NCBI GenBank assembly: GCA_944326245.1
Contig: CALVDF010000002.1
Location: 1 to 64,000, forward strand
DNA: 64,000 bases
Direction: 5' to 3'
DNA from: an uncultured Bacteroidales bacterium
GTDB lineage: Bacteria; Bacteroidota; Bacteroidia; Bacteroidales; UBA932
Shown here: positions 17,017 through 25,109 of the stretch, piece by piece
Layout of the letters: every line of letters begins with the position of its first letter
How positions within the stretch are numbered: position 1 is the stretch's first letter
The notes under the pieces: model-generated
Databases searched by the model: none
Told to the model about the DNA's origin: nothing
What the model saw: the letters and a program-made list of their open reading frames with translations, nothing else
Position numbers and translations under genes: made by a program

Positions 17017-17667
17017 ATGGCTAAGAGAAACACAGAGCCCGGTACTGTACAGGGCAATACGGAGCAGAGAATCATGGATGCCGCCGAGGAGCTTTTCCTC
17101 GACAGGGGCTACATGCTGGCCACGACTGTGAAGATAGCCGAAAGGGCCGGCGTGACCCACGCGATGCTGCACTACTACTTCAGGACGAAGGAACAGATCT
17201 TCCTGAAGGTACTGGACAAGAACCTCAACGGCTTCATCGGAGCGGTACGCCCCGTCATGACTGCAACCGCCAACGGCAATGTATGGGAAACCCTGAAGGG
17301 AGGCATTACCGTATTCTTCGATTACCTCAACTCTCACAGGAGACTGGCCCCAATGCTCTATGATGTCCTGCGCAACAACCCGGAGCTGCTCCGGAGCTAC
17401 AGGGAAGGTCTCGCGGAAATGTCGGAAAGGGTCAGGACCAGCCACGTAACGATGCTTCTCAAGGAAATGGACGGGGGCCGGATGAACCGGACAGACATAG
17501 GGCAACTCTTCTACAGCATCCTGACCATGTGCATCTCCACTTTCCTCACGATTCCTGTGCTAGACGGCATGCAGGGGAAAGACCCGGAGGACCTGGACCG
17601 GTTCATGGACGCACGCAAAACGGAGATACTGGACACGATATACTTGAGACTTTACGGCAAAGCCTGA
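17017..17667 (+). CDS. TetR-family transcriptional regulator
   Basis: A 216-residue one-domain repressor. The N-terminal HTH spans about residues 15-62 (IMDAAEELFLDRGYMLATTV, then IAERAGVTHAMLHYYFRTKE), the TetR hallmark; the rest is an all-helical ligand domain of unknown specificity. The ATG at 17017 is preferred over an upstream TTG because the upstream stretch contains the promoter and operator. It sits next to and upstream of the TolC-HlyD-ABC cassette, like CecR near ybhGFSR in E. coli (family knowledge), and paired palindromes suggest it represses itself and that cassette. The inducer is unknown. Confidence 0.9.
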   Translation: MAKRNTEPGTVQGNTEQRIMDAAEELFLDRGYMLATTVKIAERAGVTHAMLHYYFRTKEQIFLKVLDKNLNGFIGAVRPVMTATANGNVWETLKGGITVFFDYLNSHRRLAPMLYDVLRNNPELLRSYREGLAEMSERVRTSHVTMLLKEMDGGRMNRTDIGQLFYSILTMCISTFLTIPVLDGMQGKDPEDLDRFMDARKTEILDTIYLRLYGKA

Positions 17668-17672
17668 CAAAG

Positions 17673-17694
17673 TCCCCGCATGAGGGGGATTTTT
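17673..17694 (+). terminator. Weak terminator after tetR
   Basis: TCCCC (17673-17677) pairs with GGGGA (17685-17689), followed by TTTTT. A 5-bp stem is short, but its place between tetR and the second operator suggests the efflux genes have their own promoter. Confidence 0.5.
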
Positions 17695-17706
17695 CACGGA
17701 ACATCA

Positions 17707-17722
17707 TTAACAGAGCTGTTAA
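17707..17722 (+). promoter_or_regulatory. TetR operator O2 before tolC
   Basis: TTAACAGAGCTGTTAA has perfect 7-bp arms around AG and matches O1 at 13 of 16 positions. A -7-like TATGTTTG lies just after it at 17728-17735, so the operator would occupy the promoter spacer. Confidence 0.6.
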
Positions 17723-17737
17723 ACAAATATGTTTGAA

Positions 17738-19024
17738 ATGAAAAGAGTCTTTACATACTGCGGCCTGCACGCACTGATACTGCTCCTGGGGCTGAACTGC
17801 CGGCCCCTGTCCGCACAGGACAACGGCAACATGGTCAGCATCGGGGAATGCGTGGAGATGGCCCGCCTCAATTACCCGCAGATCAAGCAGTTCAACCTCA
17901 TAGACGAAGCCGAGCAGTACGACATCTCCAATGCCGGGCTGAACTGGGTACCTCACCTGACTGTCACCGGCAAGGCCTCCTACCAGTCGGATGTGGTGGA
18001 GATGCCTTTTGAAATACCCGGCTACGACTTCAATCTTCCCCACGACCAGTACTCCCTGGCAGGCGAAGTGTCCCAGTCGATATGGGACGGCGGCACGACC
18101 AGAAACCGGAAGGACAATATAAGGGCAGGAGCCGAAGTGCAGAGGAAGCAGCTGGAGGTAAACATGTATTCCATAAGGGAGAGGGTCGAGAACATCTACC
18201 TGGGCATTCTGCTTATCGACAAGCAGATCAAGCAGAACGGCATTCTGGAGGAAAGCCTGCAGCGCAACCGCAACGAAGTGCTGGCCATGCTCGAGAACGG
18301 CATGGCCTACCGCTCTGACCTCAACATAGTGGATGTCAACATCCTCAACTGCCGGCAGCAGCTTTCACAGCTCCAGGCCGACAGGAGCGCCTACATAAAG
18401 ATGCTGAGCAAATTCACCGGAAAGGACATGAGTTCCGCGGAGTTCGCAGAGCCGTCCGACAGCATGGACCTGGGCAGCCTGGAGACAGACCGGCCGGAAC
18501 TGCGCCTCTACGATGCCAGGATAGCCCAGAACAATGTGTCCAGGGAGGAGCTCCAGACCAGGATATCACCCAAGTTCAACCTTTCGTTCCAGGGAGGCAT
18601 AGGACAGCCTGGACTCAACATGCTCAAGGAGGGGTTTGCCCCCTACTACGTGGCTGGAATCAAGATGCAGTGGAACTTCGGGGACCTGTACACCAGGAAA
18701 AACGATATCCGCAAAATCGAGAACGACAGGCAGACCATCGAATCGGAAAGGGAAACATTCCTTTTCAATACGTCGATGGACATAATAGACCAGGTCAATG
18801 CGATTCAAAAGGCCAGGGACGTACTGCGGCAGGACAGGGAGATAGTCACCCTCCGCGGGCAGATCAGGGCCTCGGGAGAGGAACAGTACTCCGAGGGAGT
18901 CATCAAGATGACAGACCTGATGGACATGATCGACGACGAGCATGACGCGAGGGTATCCGAATCCATCCATCAGATCCAGCTTCTGATGGAGATTTTCAAA
19001 CTCAAAAATACATTGGGACAATAA
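17738..19024 (+). CDS. TolC-family outer-membrane efflux protein
   Basis: A 428-residue outer-membrane channel of the TolC/OEP family. The signal peptide MKRVFTYCGLHALILLLG ends near LSAQ (about residue 25). Two OEP repeats follow, rich in long amphipathic helices and coiled coil (for example residues 120-200 and 310-415), with the typical GEVSQSIWDGGTTRNRKDNI segment at the helix-barrel junction. An ATG nine bases upstream (17729) is possible, but 17738 starts the signal peptide cleanly. It forms the exit duct for the HlyD-ABC pump encoded next (12-bp gap). Transcription is probably controlled through O2. Confidence 0.9.
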   Translation: MKRVFTYCGLHALILLLGLNCRPLSAQDNGNMVSIGECVEMARLNYPQIKQFNLIDEAEQYDISNAGLNWVPHLTVTGKASYQSDVVEMPFEIPGYDFNLPHDQYSLAGEVSQSIWDGGTTRNRKDNIRAGAEVQRKQLEVNMYSIRERVENIYLGILLIDKQIKQNGILEESLQRNRNEVLAMLENGMAYRSDLNIVDVNILNCRQQLSQLQADRSAYIKMLSKFTGKDMSSAEFAEPSDSMDLGSLETDRPELRLYDARIAQNNVSREELQTRISPKFNLSFQGGIGQPGLNMLKEGFAPYYVAGIKMQWNFGDLYTRKNDIRKIENDRQTIESERETFLFNTSMDIIDQVNAIQKARDVLRQDREIVTLRGQIRASGEEQYSEGVIKMTDLMDMIDDEHDARVSESIHQIQLLMEIFKLKNTLGQ

Positions 19025-19036
19025 AACACGACAGAT

Positions 19037-19936
19037 ATGGGACAATTCCGTAAATTATCCGTTCTCGTCCTGCTGCTTGCAGCTGCAGGATGCTCAGGCA
19101 GCAGGGAGAGTTTCGATGCCTGCGGCCAGGTAGAGGCCACCGATGTGGTGGTGTCGGCAGAATCCTCGGGCAGAATCATTTCGCTCGATGTGCCTGAAGG
19201 GGCAAAACTCGCCGAAGGGCAATGCGTGGGAGCCATCGACTCCGTACAGACATACCTCCAGAAAATGGAGCTCGTGCGCAGAAGGCAGAACGCTGTCAGC
19301 CGCATTGTGGACATAGACAGGCAACTGGCCCCGCAAAAGTCCAAACTGGACAATCTGAAGCTGGACCGCGAGCGGTACGTCAACCTCCTGTCCAAGGATG
19401 CCGGCACCCAGAAACAGGTGGATGACATCGAATCGCAGATAAAGGTAGCCCAGGGAGAGATAGACGCCCAGAAGCAGTCCTACGAGAAAAACAATTCCGG
19501 TGTGGAATCGGAGCTGGCCATGTACGACGTACAGATAGCCCAGAAAGAAGACATGCTGCGCAAATGCAGGATAGTCTCCCCCATCAGCGGAACCGTACTC
19601 ACACGCTATGTGGAGGAAGGCGAGACGGTCACTTCCGGCAAACCCCTGTTCAAGATAGCGGACATGGACAACATCTACGTCAGGGCCTACTTCACGACAT
19701 CCCAGCTGGCAGGCCTGGCCCTCGGCGACAAGGTAAAGGTATTCCCCGATGACGGAACCAGCGACATGAAGGAATACGAAGGTACCGTCACATGGATATC
19801 CGACCAGGCTGAATTCACCCCGAAGAACATACAGACCAGGGACGAAAGGGCCGACCTGGTATATGCAGTGAAGATCGCCCTCAAGAACGACGGTACCGTC
19901 AGACTGGGAATGTACGCATACATCAAGACCAGATAG
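19037..19936 (+). CDS. HlyD/YbhG-type periplasmic adaptor lipoprotein
   Basis: A 299-residue membrane-fusion protein linking the ABC permeases to TolC. The lipobox LAAAGC (cysteine about residue 20) anchors it in the inner membrane. Two lipoyl half-motifs (about 30-65, and 175-210 with SPISGTVLTRYVEEGE) flank a coiled coil at about 80-170, and a beta-barrel domain follows. The N-terminal VEATDVVVSAESSGRIISL strand is typical of the YbhG/EmrA group. It lies between tolC and the first ATPase (14-bp gap). Confidence 0.92.
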   Translation: MGQFRKLSVLVLLLAAAGCSGSRESFDACGQVEATDVVVSAESSGRIISLDVPEGAKLAEGQCVGAIDSVQTYLQKMELVRRRQNAVSRIVDIDRQLAPQKSKLDNLKLDRERYVNLLSKDAGTQKQVDDIESQIKVAQGEIDAQKQSYEKNNSGVESELAMYDVQIAQKEDMLRKCRIVSPISGTVLTRYVEEGETVTSGKPLFKIADMDNIYVRAYFTTSQLAGLALGDKVKVFPDDGTSDMKEYEGTVTWISDQAEFTPKNIQTRDERADLVYAVKIALKNDGTVRLGMYAYIKTR

Positions 19937-19950
19937 AACAAGCTCCTGCC

Positions 19951-20877
19951 ATGGGTATCATAGATGTCAACGGGATAGTAAAGAAGTACGGAGAGAAGAC
20001 AGCTCTGGACAATGTCTCCTTCAGCGTGGAGAAAGGGGAGATATTCGGCCTCATAGGCCCGGACGGTGCGGGAAAGACTACTCTGTTCCGGATCCTCGCC
20101 ACACTCCTGCTGCCGGATGCCGGAAAAGCTTCGGTCGAGGGGCACGACACCGTTACGGACTTCGCGGCCATACGCCGGAGCATCGGATACATGCCGGGGC
20201 ATTTTTCACTGTACCAGGATCTCAGCGTCAGGGAGAATCTGGAGTTTTTCGCCACGATATTCGGCACTACCGTAGAGGCAAACTACGACAATATCAAGGA
20301 GATATACTCCCAGCTTGAGCCGTTCGGAGACAGACGTGCCGGGGCCCTTTCAGGAGGCATGAAGCAGAAACTGGCCCTGTGCTGTGCCCTGGTCCACAAA
20401 CCGTCCGTACTGTTTCTCGACGAACCCACCACCGGTGTGGATGCAGTCAGCCGGAAGGAATTCTGGAACATTCTCTACAGGATACGCTCCGGAGGAGTCA
20501 CCATACTGGTATCCACCCCCTACATGGACGAGGCCTCGCTCTGCGACAGGATAGCCCTGATCCAGCAGGGGGCAATATTCGAAACCGGTACTCCGGCCGG
20601 GATAGTATCGGAATATCCCTACGGTCTTCTGGCTGTCAAAGGCAAGCCTGTCTACCCACTGCTGCAGTTTCTCCGCACTTGCGACGGGGTAGTCAACTGC
20701 TTCTCCTTCGGATCCGAATGCCACGCAGCCATAGACAGCAGCGTTACCGGCTGCAGCAGACTTCAAAGGGAATTAAGCGGGGCCGGATTCAGGAATTTTT
20801 CAGTCAGGGAAATAACCCCCGGCGTAGAGGACTGTTTTCTTCAGCTGTCAATAAGGAAACGCGATGGAATGCGATAA
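19951..20877 (+). CDS. ABC transporter ATPase (YbhF N-half like)
   Basis: A 308-residue ATPase of an ABC-2 efflux system. It has Walker A GPDGAGKTT (about residues 37-45), the signature LSGGMKQKLALC, Walker B VLFLDEPTTGVD, and a C-terminal extension of about 80 residues. The N-half of the fused E. coli protein YbhF has the same GPDGAGKTT spelling. Here the two halves of YbhF are separate genes that overlap by 14 bp, keeping a heterodimer in balance. The substrate is unknown. Confidence 0.93.
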   Translation: MGIIDVNGIVKKYGEKTALDNVSFSVEKGEIFGLIGPDGAGKTTLFRILATLLLPDAGKASVEGHDTVTDFAAIRRSIGYMPGHFSLYQDLSVRENLEFFATIFGTTVEANYDNIKEIYSQLEPFGDRRAGALSGGMKQKLALCCALVHKPSVLFLDEPTTGVDAVSRKEFWNILYRIRSGGVTILVSTPYMDEASLCDRIALIQQGAIFETGTPAGIVSEYPYGLLAVKGKPVYPLLQFLRTCDGVVNCFSFGSECHAAIDSSVTGCSRLQRELSGAGFRNFSVREITPGVEDCFLQLSIRKRDGMR

Positions 20878-21622
20878 AATCATAAAAGTCACCGGACTGA
20901 CCAAAAGGTTCGGGAATTTCACGGCTGTGGACCACATCACCTTCGATGTCCGCAAAGGGGAGATTTTCGGATTCCTCGGAGCCAACGGGGCCGGGAAAAC
21001 CACGGCAATGAAGATTCTCTGCGGCCTCAGCCTGCCGACAGAAGGCAGCGGCACTGTCGACGGATACGACATCCGGACCCAGCAGGAACTCATCAAGCGC
21101 AACATAGGATACATGAGCCAGAAATTCTCCCTGTACCCTGACCTCAAAGTATGGGAGAACATACGGCTCTTCGGAGGCATCTACGGGCTTGGATTCAAGG
21201 AGATAAAGCAAAGGACAGCAGAAATGCTGCAATCCCTCGGAATGGAGGACCTCCGCAATGAGCCTGTAGGCTCGCTGCCCCTCGGCTGGAAACAGAAACT
21301 GGCGTTCAGCATTGCAATGGTTCACAAGCCGCCGCTGGTATTCCTCGACGAGCCTACAGGCGGAGTCGACCCCGAGACCAGAAGGATGTTCTGGGAAATG
21401 ATCTACAGGGCAGTCGGCGAAGGCACCACAGTATTCGTCACCACCCACTACATGGACGAAGCCGAATACTGCGACCGTGTATCGATCATGGTAGACGGTG
21501 TCATTGCGGACCTGGATGCCCCTGACGCACTCAAGGACAAATACGGCGTGCCCGACATGGACAGCGTGTTCAGGACCGTGGCCGCCCGAAGACCTGCCGG
21601 GAAGGAGGCGGCCGGAGCATGA
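20864..21622 (+). CDS. ABC transporter ATPase (YbhF C-half like)
   Basis: A 252-residue ATPase with Walker A GANGAGKTT (about residues 37-45) and Walker B LVFLDEPTGGVD. Its signature motif is degenerate, SLPLGWKQKLAF in place of LSGGQ, as in the second half of YbhF-type fused ATPases, so one of the two ATP sites of the heterodimer is probably non-canonical. It overlaps its partner ATPase by 14 bp and the first permease by 4 bp. Confidence 0.93.
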   Translation: MECDKIIKVTGLTKRFGNFTAVDHITFDVRKGEIFGFLGANGAGKTTAMKILCGLSLPTEGSGTVDGYDIRTQQELIKRNIGYMSQKFSLYPDLKVWENIRLFGGIYGLGFKEIKQRTAEMLQSLGMEDLRNEPVGSLPLGWKQKLAFSIAMVHKPPLVFLDEPTGGVDPETRRMFWEMIYRAVGEGTTVFVTTHYMDEAEYCDRVSIMVDGVIADLDAPDALKDKYGVPDMDSVFRTVAARRPAGKEAAGA

Positions 21623-22731
21623 GAGAATTCAGATCATTCGTAACTAAAGAATTCAGGCACATTTTCCGCGACCGGAGAACGGTTCTGATCGTGCTCATAA
21701 TGCCTGTCGTACAGATAGTGCTTTTCGGCTTTGCGATCAGCACCGAGATAAACAACGCCAGGGTCGACATTGTCGGGGACCTCTCCGACCCTTCCGTCAG
21801 AAGAATAGTCACCAGGATAGACAATAACGGATACCTCAACATCGGCAAGGTGTACAAGAACACTGCCGACATAGACGGACGGTTCCGGAAAGGCAAGGCC
21901 GATGTGGCAGTATGCTTCGAGAACGAATTCGACGACAAGCTCAACAGCCTGGGTACCGCAAGCATCAGGATCATCGGCGACGGCTCCGACCCCAACTCGG
22001 CCCAGATGATAGTCAACTACGTCACCGGGGTTATAAACGATGAACAGGGCGACATCGATGTTGCCTGGTCCGGCACCGGCCCGTCCGGATCCTCGACTCC
22101 GGCAGTCAAATACATGTACAATCCGGGAATGCTGTCCTCGTACAACTTCGTACCGGGAGTCATGGGGCTTATCCTCATGCTCATCTGCTCCATGATGACA
22201 GCCGTGTCCATCGTGAAGGAAAAGGAGACCGGCACCATGGAGCTTCTGCTGGTATCCCCCCTCAAACCGGTATGGATAATCGTCAGCAAGATGATTCCGT
22301 ATTTCACGCTTTCCGCCGTCAATCTTGCCACCATCCTGCTGCTCTCCCGTTTCGTGATGCACGTGCCCCTCAGGGGCAGCCTCCTCCTGCTGGTGTTCAT
22401 TTCCCTGACATTCATTGTCGCCTCACTGGCCATAGGACTGCTGATTTCGGTCATATCGTCCACCCAGAAAACAGCCCTGCTTATTTCCGGCATGGGCCTT
22501 ACCATGCCGACCATGATATTTTCCGGCATCATCTTCCCCTGCGAGAGCATGCCGTCCATCCTGCAGTACGTATCCGACATCATCCCTGCCAAATGGTACA
22601 TCATCATGATGAAGAAAATCATGATCGAGGGTGTCGGCTTCGGATATATGGTCAAAGAATACATCATCCTCCTGGCGATGACGGCATTCCTGCTCTTCGT
22701 CAGCACGAGGCTTTTCAAAAACAGACTATGA
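21619..22731 (+). CDS. ABC-2 permease, YbhS-like
   Basis: A 370-residue inner-membrane subunit with one N-terminal helix (about 20-45), a periplasmic domain (about 45-175) and five C-terminal helices. VKEKETGTMELLLVSPLKP is the ABC-2 family signature between helices two and three. It starts with a 4-bp overlap of the ATPase stop. With the next gene it forms the heterodimeric transmembrane channel, as YbhS/YbhR do in E. coli. Confidence 0.93.
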   Translation: MREFRSFVTKEFRHIFRDRRTVLIVLIMPVVQIVLFGFAISTEINNARVDIVGDLSDPSVRRIVTRIDNNGYLNIGKVYKNTADIDGRFRKGKADVAVCFENEFDDKLNSLGTASIRIIGDGSDPNSAQMIVNYVTGVINDEQGDIDVAWSGTGPSGSSTPAVKYMYNPGMLSSYNFVPGVMGLILMLICSMMTAVSIVKEKETGTMELLLVSPLKPVWIIVSKMIPYFTLSAVNLATILLLSRFVMHVPLRGSLLLLVFISLTFIVASLAIGLLISVISSTQKTALLISGMGLTMPTMIFSGIIFPCESMPSILQYVSDIIPAKWYIIMMKKIMIEGVGFGYMVKEYIILLAMTAFLLFVSTRLFKNRL

Positions 22732-22744
22732 GGAGAAACATACT

Positions 22745-23872
22745 ATGAGTTGGACTTGGTTTTTTCTATTGGAAAAGGAATTCAAACAGTTCTTCAGGGA
22801 CCCGGGCCTGCCCAAGATGGCCATCGCCTTCCCGGTCCTGATGATGCTGGTTTTCCCGTTTGCCGTAAGCATGGAGATCCGCAACATCAACCTCGTGGTT
22901 GTAGACTGCAGCCGCTCCGAGGCCTCCTCGCTGCTGATAAGGACCTGCACCTCCTCCGGATATTTCCATCTTGTGGATGTCTGCGATGATCCCGCATATG
23001 CCCAGCGCCTTATGGACAGGAACGAAGCCGACGCCATCCTCACCGTCAACGCCGATTTCGAAAAGGAACTCGGCAACGGAAGCAGCCTGCCCGTAGGCAT
23101 AAAGGTCAATACCGTCAACGGCACCAAAGGCAGCATCGGTTCCGGCTACCTCACATCCTGCATCAGGATGTTCGTGGCACAATATACCGCAGGCGGGGCC
23201 GGAGCACAGACATCCGTATCAACCTCGTCTCCCTCGATTGATGTCTCACCTAAATACTACTACAACACATACCTTGACTACAAGGTATTCATGGTCCCTG
23301 CACTCATAGTGATCGCCATAACCATGCTCACAGGGTTCTTCCCCGCACTCAACATCGTAGGGGAGAAAGAAACCGGCACCATCGAGCAGATCAATGTCAC
23401 TCCAGTTCGGAGAAGCACATTCATACTCTGCAAGCTCATCCCCTACTGGCTCGTGGCATTCTTCGTACTCACTGCATGCCTCATAATAGCAAGACTCATG
23501 TTCGGGTACTTCTGCCACGGCTCCCTGTGGAACATATACCTGTTCACGGCCCTCCACATAACCGTCATGGCCGGACTCGGACTGCTGATCTCCAACTTCA
23601 GCAGCAACGCACAGCAGGCCATGTTCATCACCTGGTTCTTCACCATGGTATTCATGCTCGTGAGCGGCATCTTCACCCCCATAGCCTCCATGCCCCGGTG
23701 GGCCCAGGCCATCACATGGCTCAACCCCATGCGCTACTACAACGACGCCATGCGCTGCATATTCCTAAAAGGCAGCACCCTCACCGAAGTCTGGTACGAT
23801 GCCCTCGGCCTCCTCGCAATAGGAGCGGCCACCATAACCGGCGCCATCCTCACCTACCGCAAAACATCCTGA
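22745..23872 (+). CDS. ABC-2 permease, YbhR-like
   Basis: A 375-residue second permease with the same layout: N-terminal helix, periplasmic domain, five helices, and the VGEKETGTIEQINVTPVRR signature. It begins 13 bp after the first permease and is the last gene of the cassette. More than 1.2 kb of non-coding repeat-rich DNA follows, and I find no clear terminator immediately after its stop. Confidence 0.93.
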   Translation: MSWTWFFLLEKEFKQFFRDPGLPKMAIAFPVLMMLVFPFAVSMEIRNINLVVVDCSRSEASSLLIRTCTSSGYFHLVDVCDDPAYAQRLMDRNEADAILTVNADFEKELGNGSSLPVGIKVNTVNGTKGSIGSGYLTSCIRMFVAQYTAGGAGAQTSVSTSSPSIDVSPKYYYNTYLDYKVFMVPALIVIAITMLTGFFPALNIVGEKETGTIEQINVTPVRRSTFILCKLIPYWLVAFFVLTACLIIARLMFGYFCHGSLWNIYLFTALHITVMAGLGLLISNFSSNAQQAMFITWFFTMVFMLVSGIFTPIASMPRWAQAITWLNPMRYYNDAMRCIFLKGSTLTEVWYDALGLLAIGAATITGAILTYRKTS

Positions 23873-24043
23873 AGCTGACCTCGCCGGCTCACCTGCCGCC
23901 CATACTGGTTGCCAAACAGGTGAACTGCGGTTTCCGGAAAAAAGTTGCCCTTAAAAAGGTTGCCTTAAGATATGGTGTGGATGCAAGGCGGAAAAAGCTG
24001 AAACCGTCCCCGCCATCCATCCGACACTGCAAAGATGTACACC

Positions 24044-24070
24044 CATGCACTGTTTTCATGCACTGTTTTC
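24044..24070. repeat. Two tandem 13-bp copies
   Basis: The block catgcactgtttt occurs twice back to back (24044-24056 and 24057-24069). It is a simple tandem duplication in non-coding DNA. Confidence 0.8.
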
Positions 24071-24133
24071 AAAACCGCCGGGGCGTTTGAAAAACATATC
24101 GCACTGTCAATCAGCATATAGCACTCAGCCAGC

Positions 24134-24169
24134 GCCCCAAACGCAGGTTTCAAACGTCCCGTTTGGGGC
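24134..24169. repeat. REP-like hairpin, copy 1
   Basis: Perfect 10-bp arms GCCCCAAACG and CGTTTGGGGC flank a 16-nt loop. The same arms recur at 27969-28003. Both copies are followed within about 30 bp by TTGATTATCA. The two copies lie on either side of the FtsX-like permease. Confidence 0.85.
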
Positions 24170-24466
24170 AAGCCACTCTTGATTATCAGGCACTTAAGAG
24201 TCATCTTGCCCCCTGAGAAAATTTCCACTCAAATTTTCCACCATACGAGTCATCCCCATTATTACCAGTACCTGATTACCCGTACCTGGCCACACCACCC
24301 ATCTTGCCATTCCCGGAATGTTTTTGCCGCCAACGCTCCGTCCACACCGCCCACTATCCGGCACTTTGTGGGCGTTGTGGCAGCACCCGCGGCATTTCCA
24401 CTCGTGGGGTGGCACATTCCCATAGGCTACCAGGCGCAGACAGAAGCGGTTTCGGTCAGAAACACT

Positions 24467-24559
24467 ATCCTAACATTACATTCATCCGGCCCTTCGTCAG
24501 CAACGCACTGATTAACAATATATTACATTAAAACAATCAATTTGTGACTATGTTAGGAT
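24467..24559. repeat. 93-bp unit with inverted ends, copy 1
   Basis: The unit begins ATCCTAACAT and ends ATGTTAGGAT, a perfect 10-bp terminal inverted repeat. It aligns without gaps to the unit at 24595-24687 with about 71% identity by my hand count, the best-kept parts being the ends and CATTCATCCGG. Confidence 0.8.
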
Positions 24560-24594
24560 GGCTGAAAAACTACCAAAACAGGCCGTTTTATGCT

Positions 24595-24687
24595 ATCCTA
24601 ACATAGCATTCATCCGGGCTCTTGCTTACAAACACCTGATTCATAAAGCATTACGCTAAGACGACCAATTTATAACCATGTTAGGAT
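24595..24687. repeat. 93-bp unit with inverted ends, copy 2
   Basis: It has the same length and the same 10-bp terminal inverted repeats as copy 1, separated from it by a 35-bp spacer. The equal length with about 30% divergence points to an old duplication kept in register, or to constraint on length. Confidence 0.8.
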
Positions 24688-24707
24688 GAATAATACCGCA
24701 CGACTTT

Positions 24708-25095
24708 CCTCTCCGGAAGGTGACGACGATATGCCGAAACCATCACCACCATCCGAAGGCAATAGGGACAGCCACCCTTGCGTGAGACACCTGTACGGCA
24801 CTGCTTCCGTTTTACCTCTGGAAGGTGGGGACGAAACGCCAAAATCATCCTCACCATCCAACGCGGTAGAAAGGGACACTCCTTCGGGAGACCCATGCAG
24901 GGCAACCGCACGGCTTTCCTCTTCCCTCCCTCTTCCGCAGGTGAACCGAAAACGCCGGAAAGGGTTCACCTGCGCAGGCGGTGCGGAGAGGATGCACCAG
25001 CGAGAGACACATCCAGGCCACCTTGCCGGTCCTCCCTCTTCCGCAGGTGAACCGAAAACGCAGGAAAGGGTTCACCTGCGCGGGCGGGAGAATGG
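24708..25095. repeat. Degenerate tandem array, about 107-bp period
   Basis: Four diverged units start near 24708, 24815, 24923 and 25030. Each opens with cctct(n)cc...gnaggtg and, where complete, carries a gagac-ac-c...ggc block about 75 bp in. Units 3 and 4 are nearly identical over about 50 bp, each containing a 12-bp hairpin cgcaggtgaacc/ggttcacctgcg (24936-24974 and 25042-25080). The array runs up to the 3' end of the FtsX-like gene, so the hairpins may also serve as its terminator. Confidence 0.7.
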
Positions 25096-25109
25096 CTCCT
25101 CCCGGCATA

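Larger units (their letters stand above)
23873..25109. other. Repeat-rich intergenic region without a credible gene
   Basis: About 1.24 kb between the efflux cassette and the leftward FtsX-like gene. Open frames here are short, in conflict with one another and match no family I know. The region holds a 13-bp tandem duplication, a REP-like hairpin, two 93-bp units with inverted ends and a degenerate array of about 107-bp period (separate entries). It also holds a tgccgccaacgc...gcgttgtggca fold around a 7-bp cgcccac/gtgggcg stem near 24327-24383. The texture is unlike the densely coding rest of the window. Confidence 0.7.

Noticed and set aside
24304..24531. Short frames in the 24-25 kb repeat region
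   Set aside because: They cross the repeat boundaries, conflict with one another and lack any family match, so I treat the region as non-coding.
23873..25109. Possible CRISPR array in the repeat region
   Set aside because: The repeats are long, diverged and of 93- and about 107-bp period, without short identical repeats, unique spacers or cas genes.
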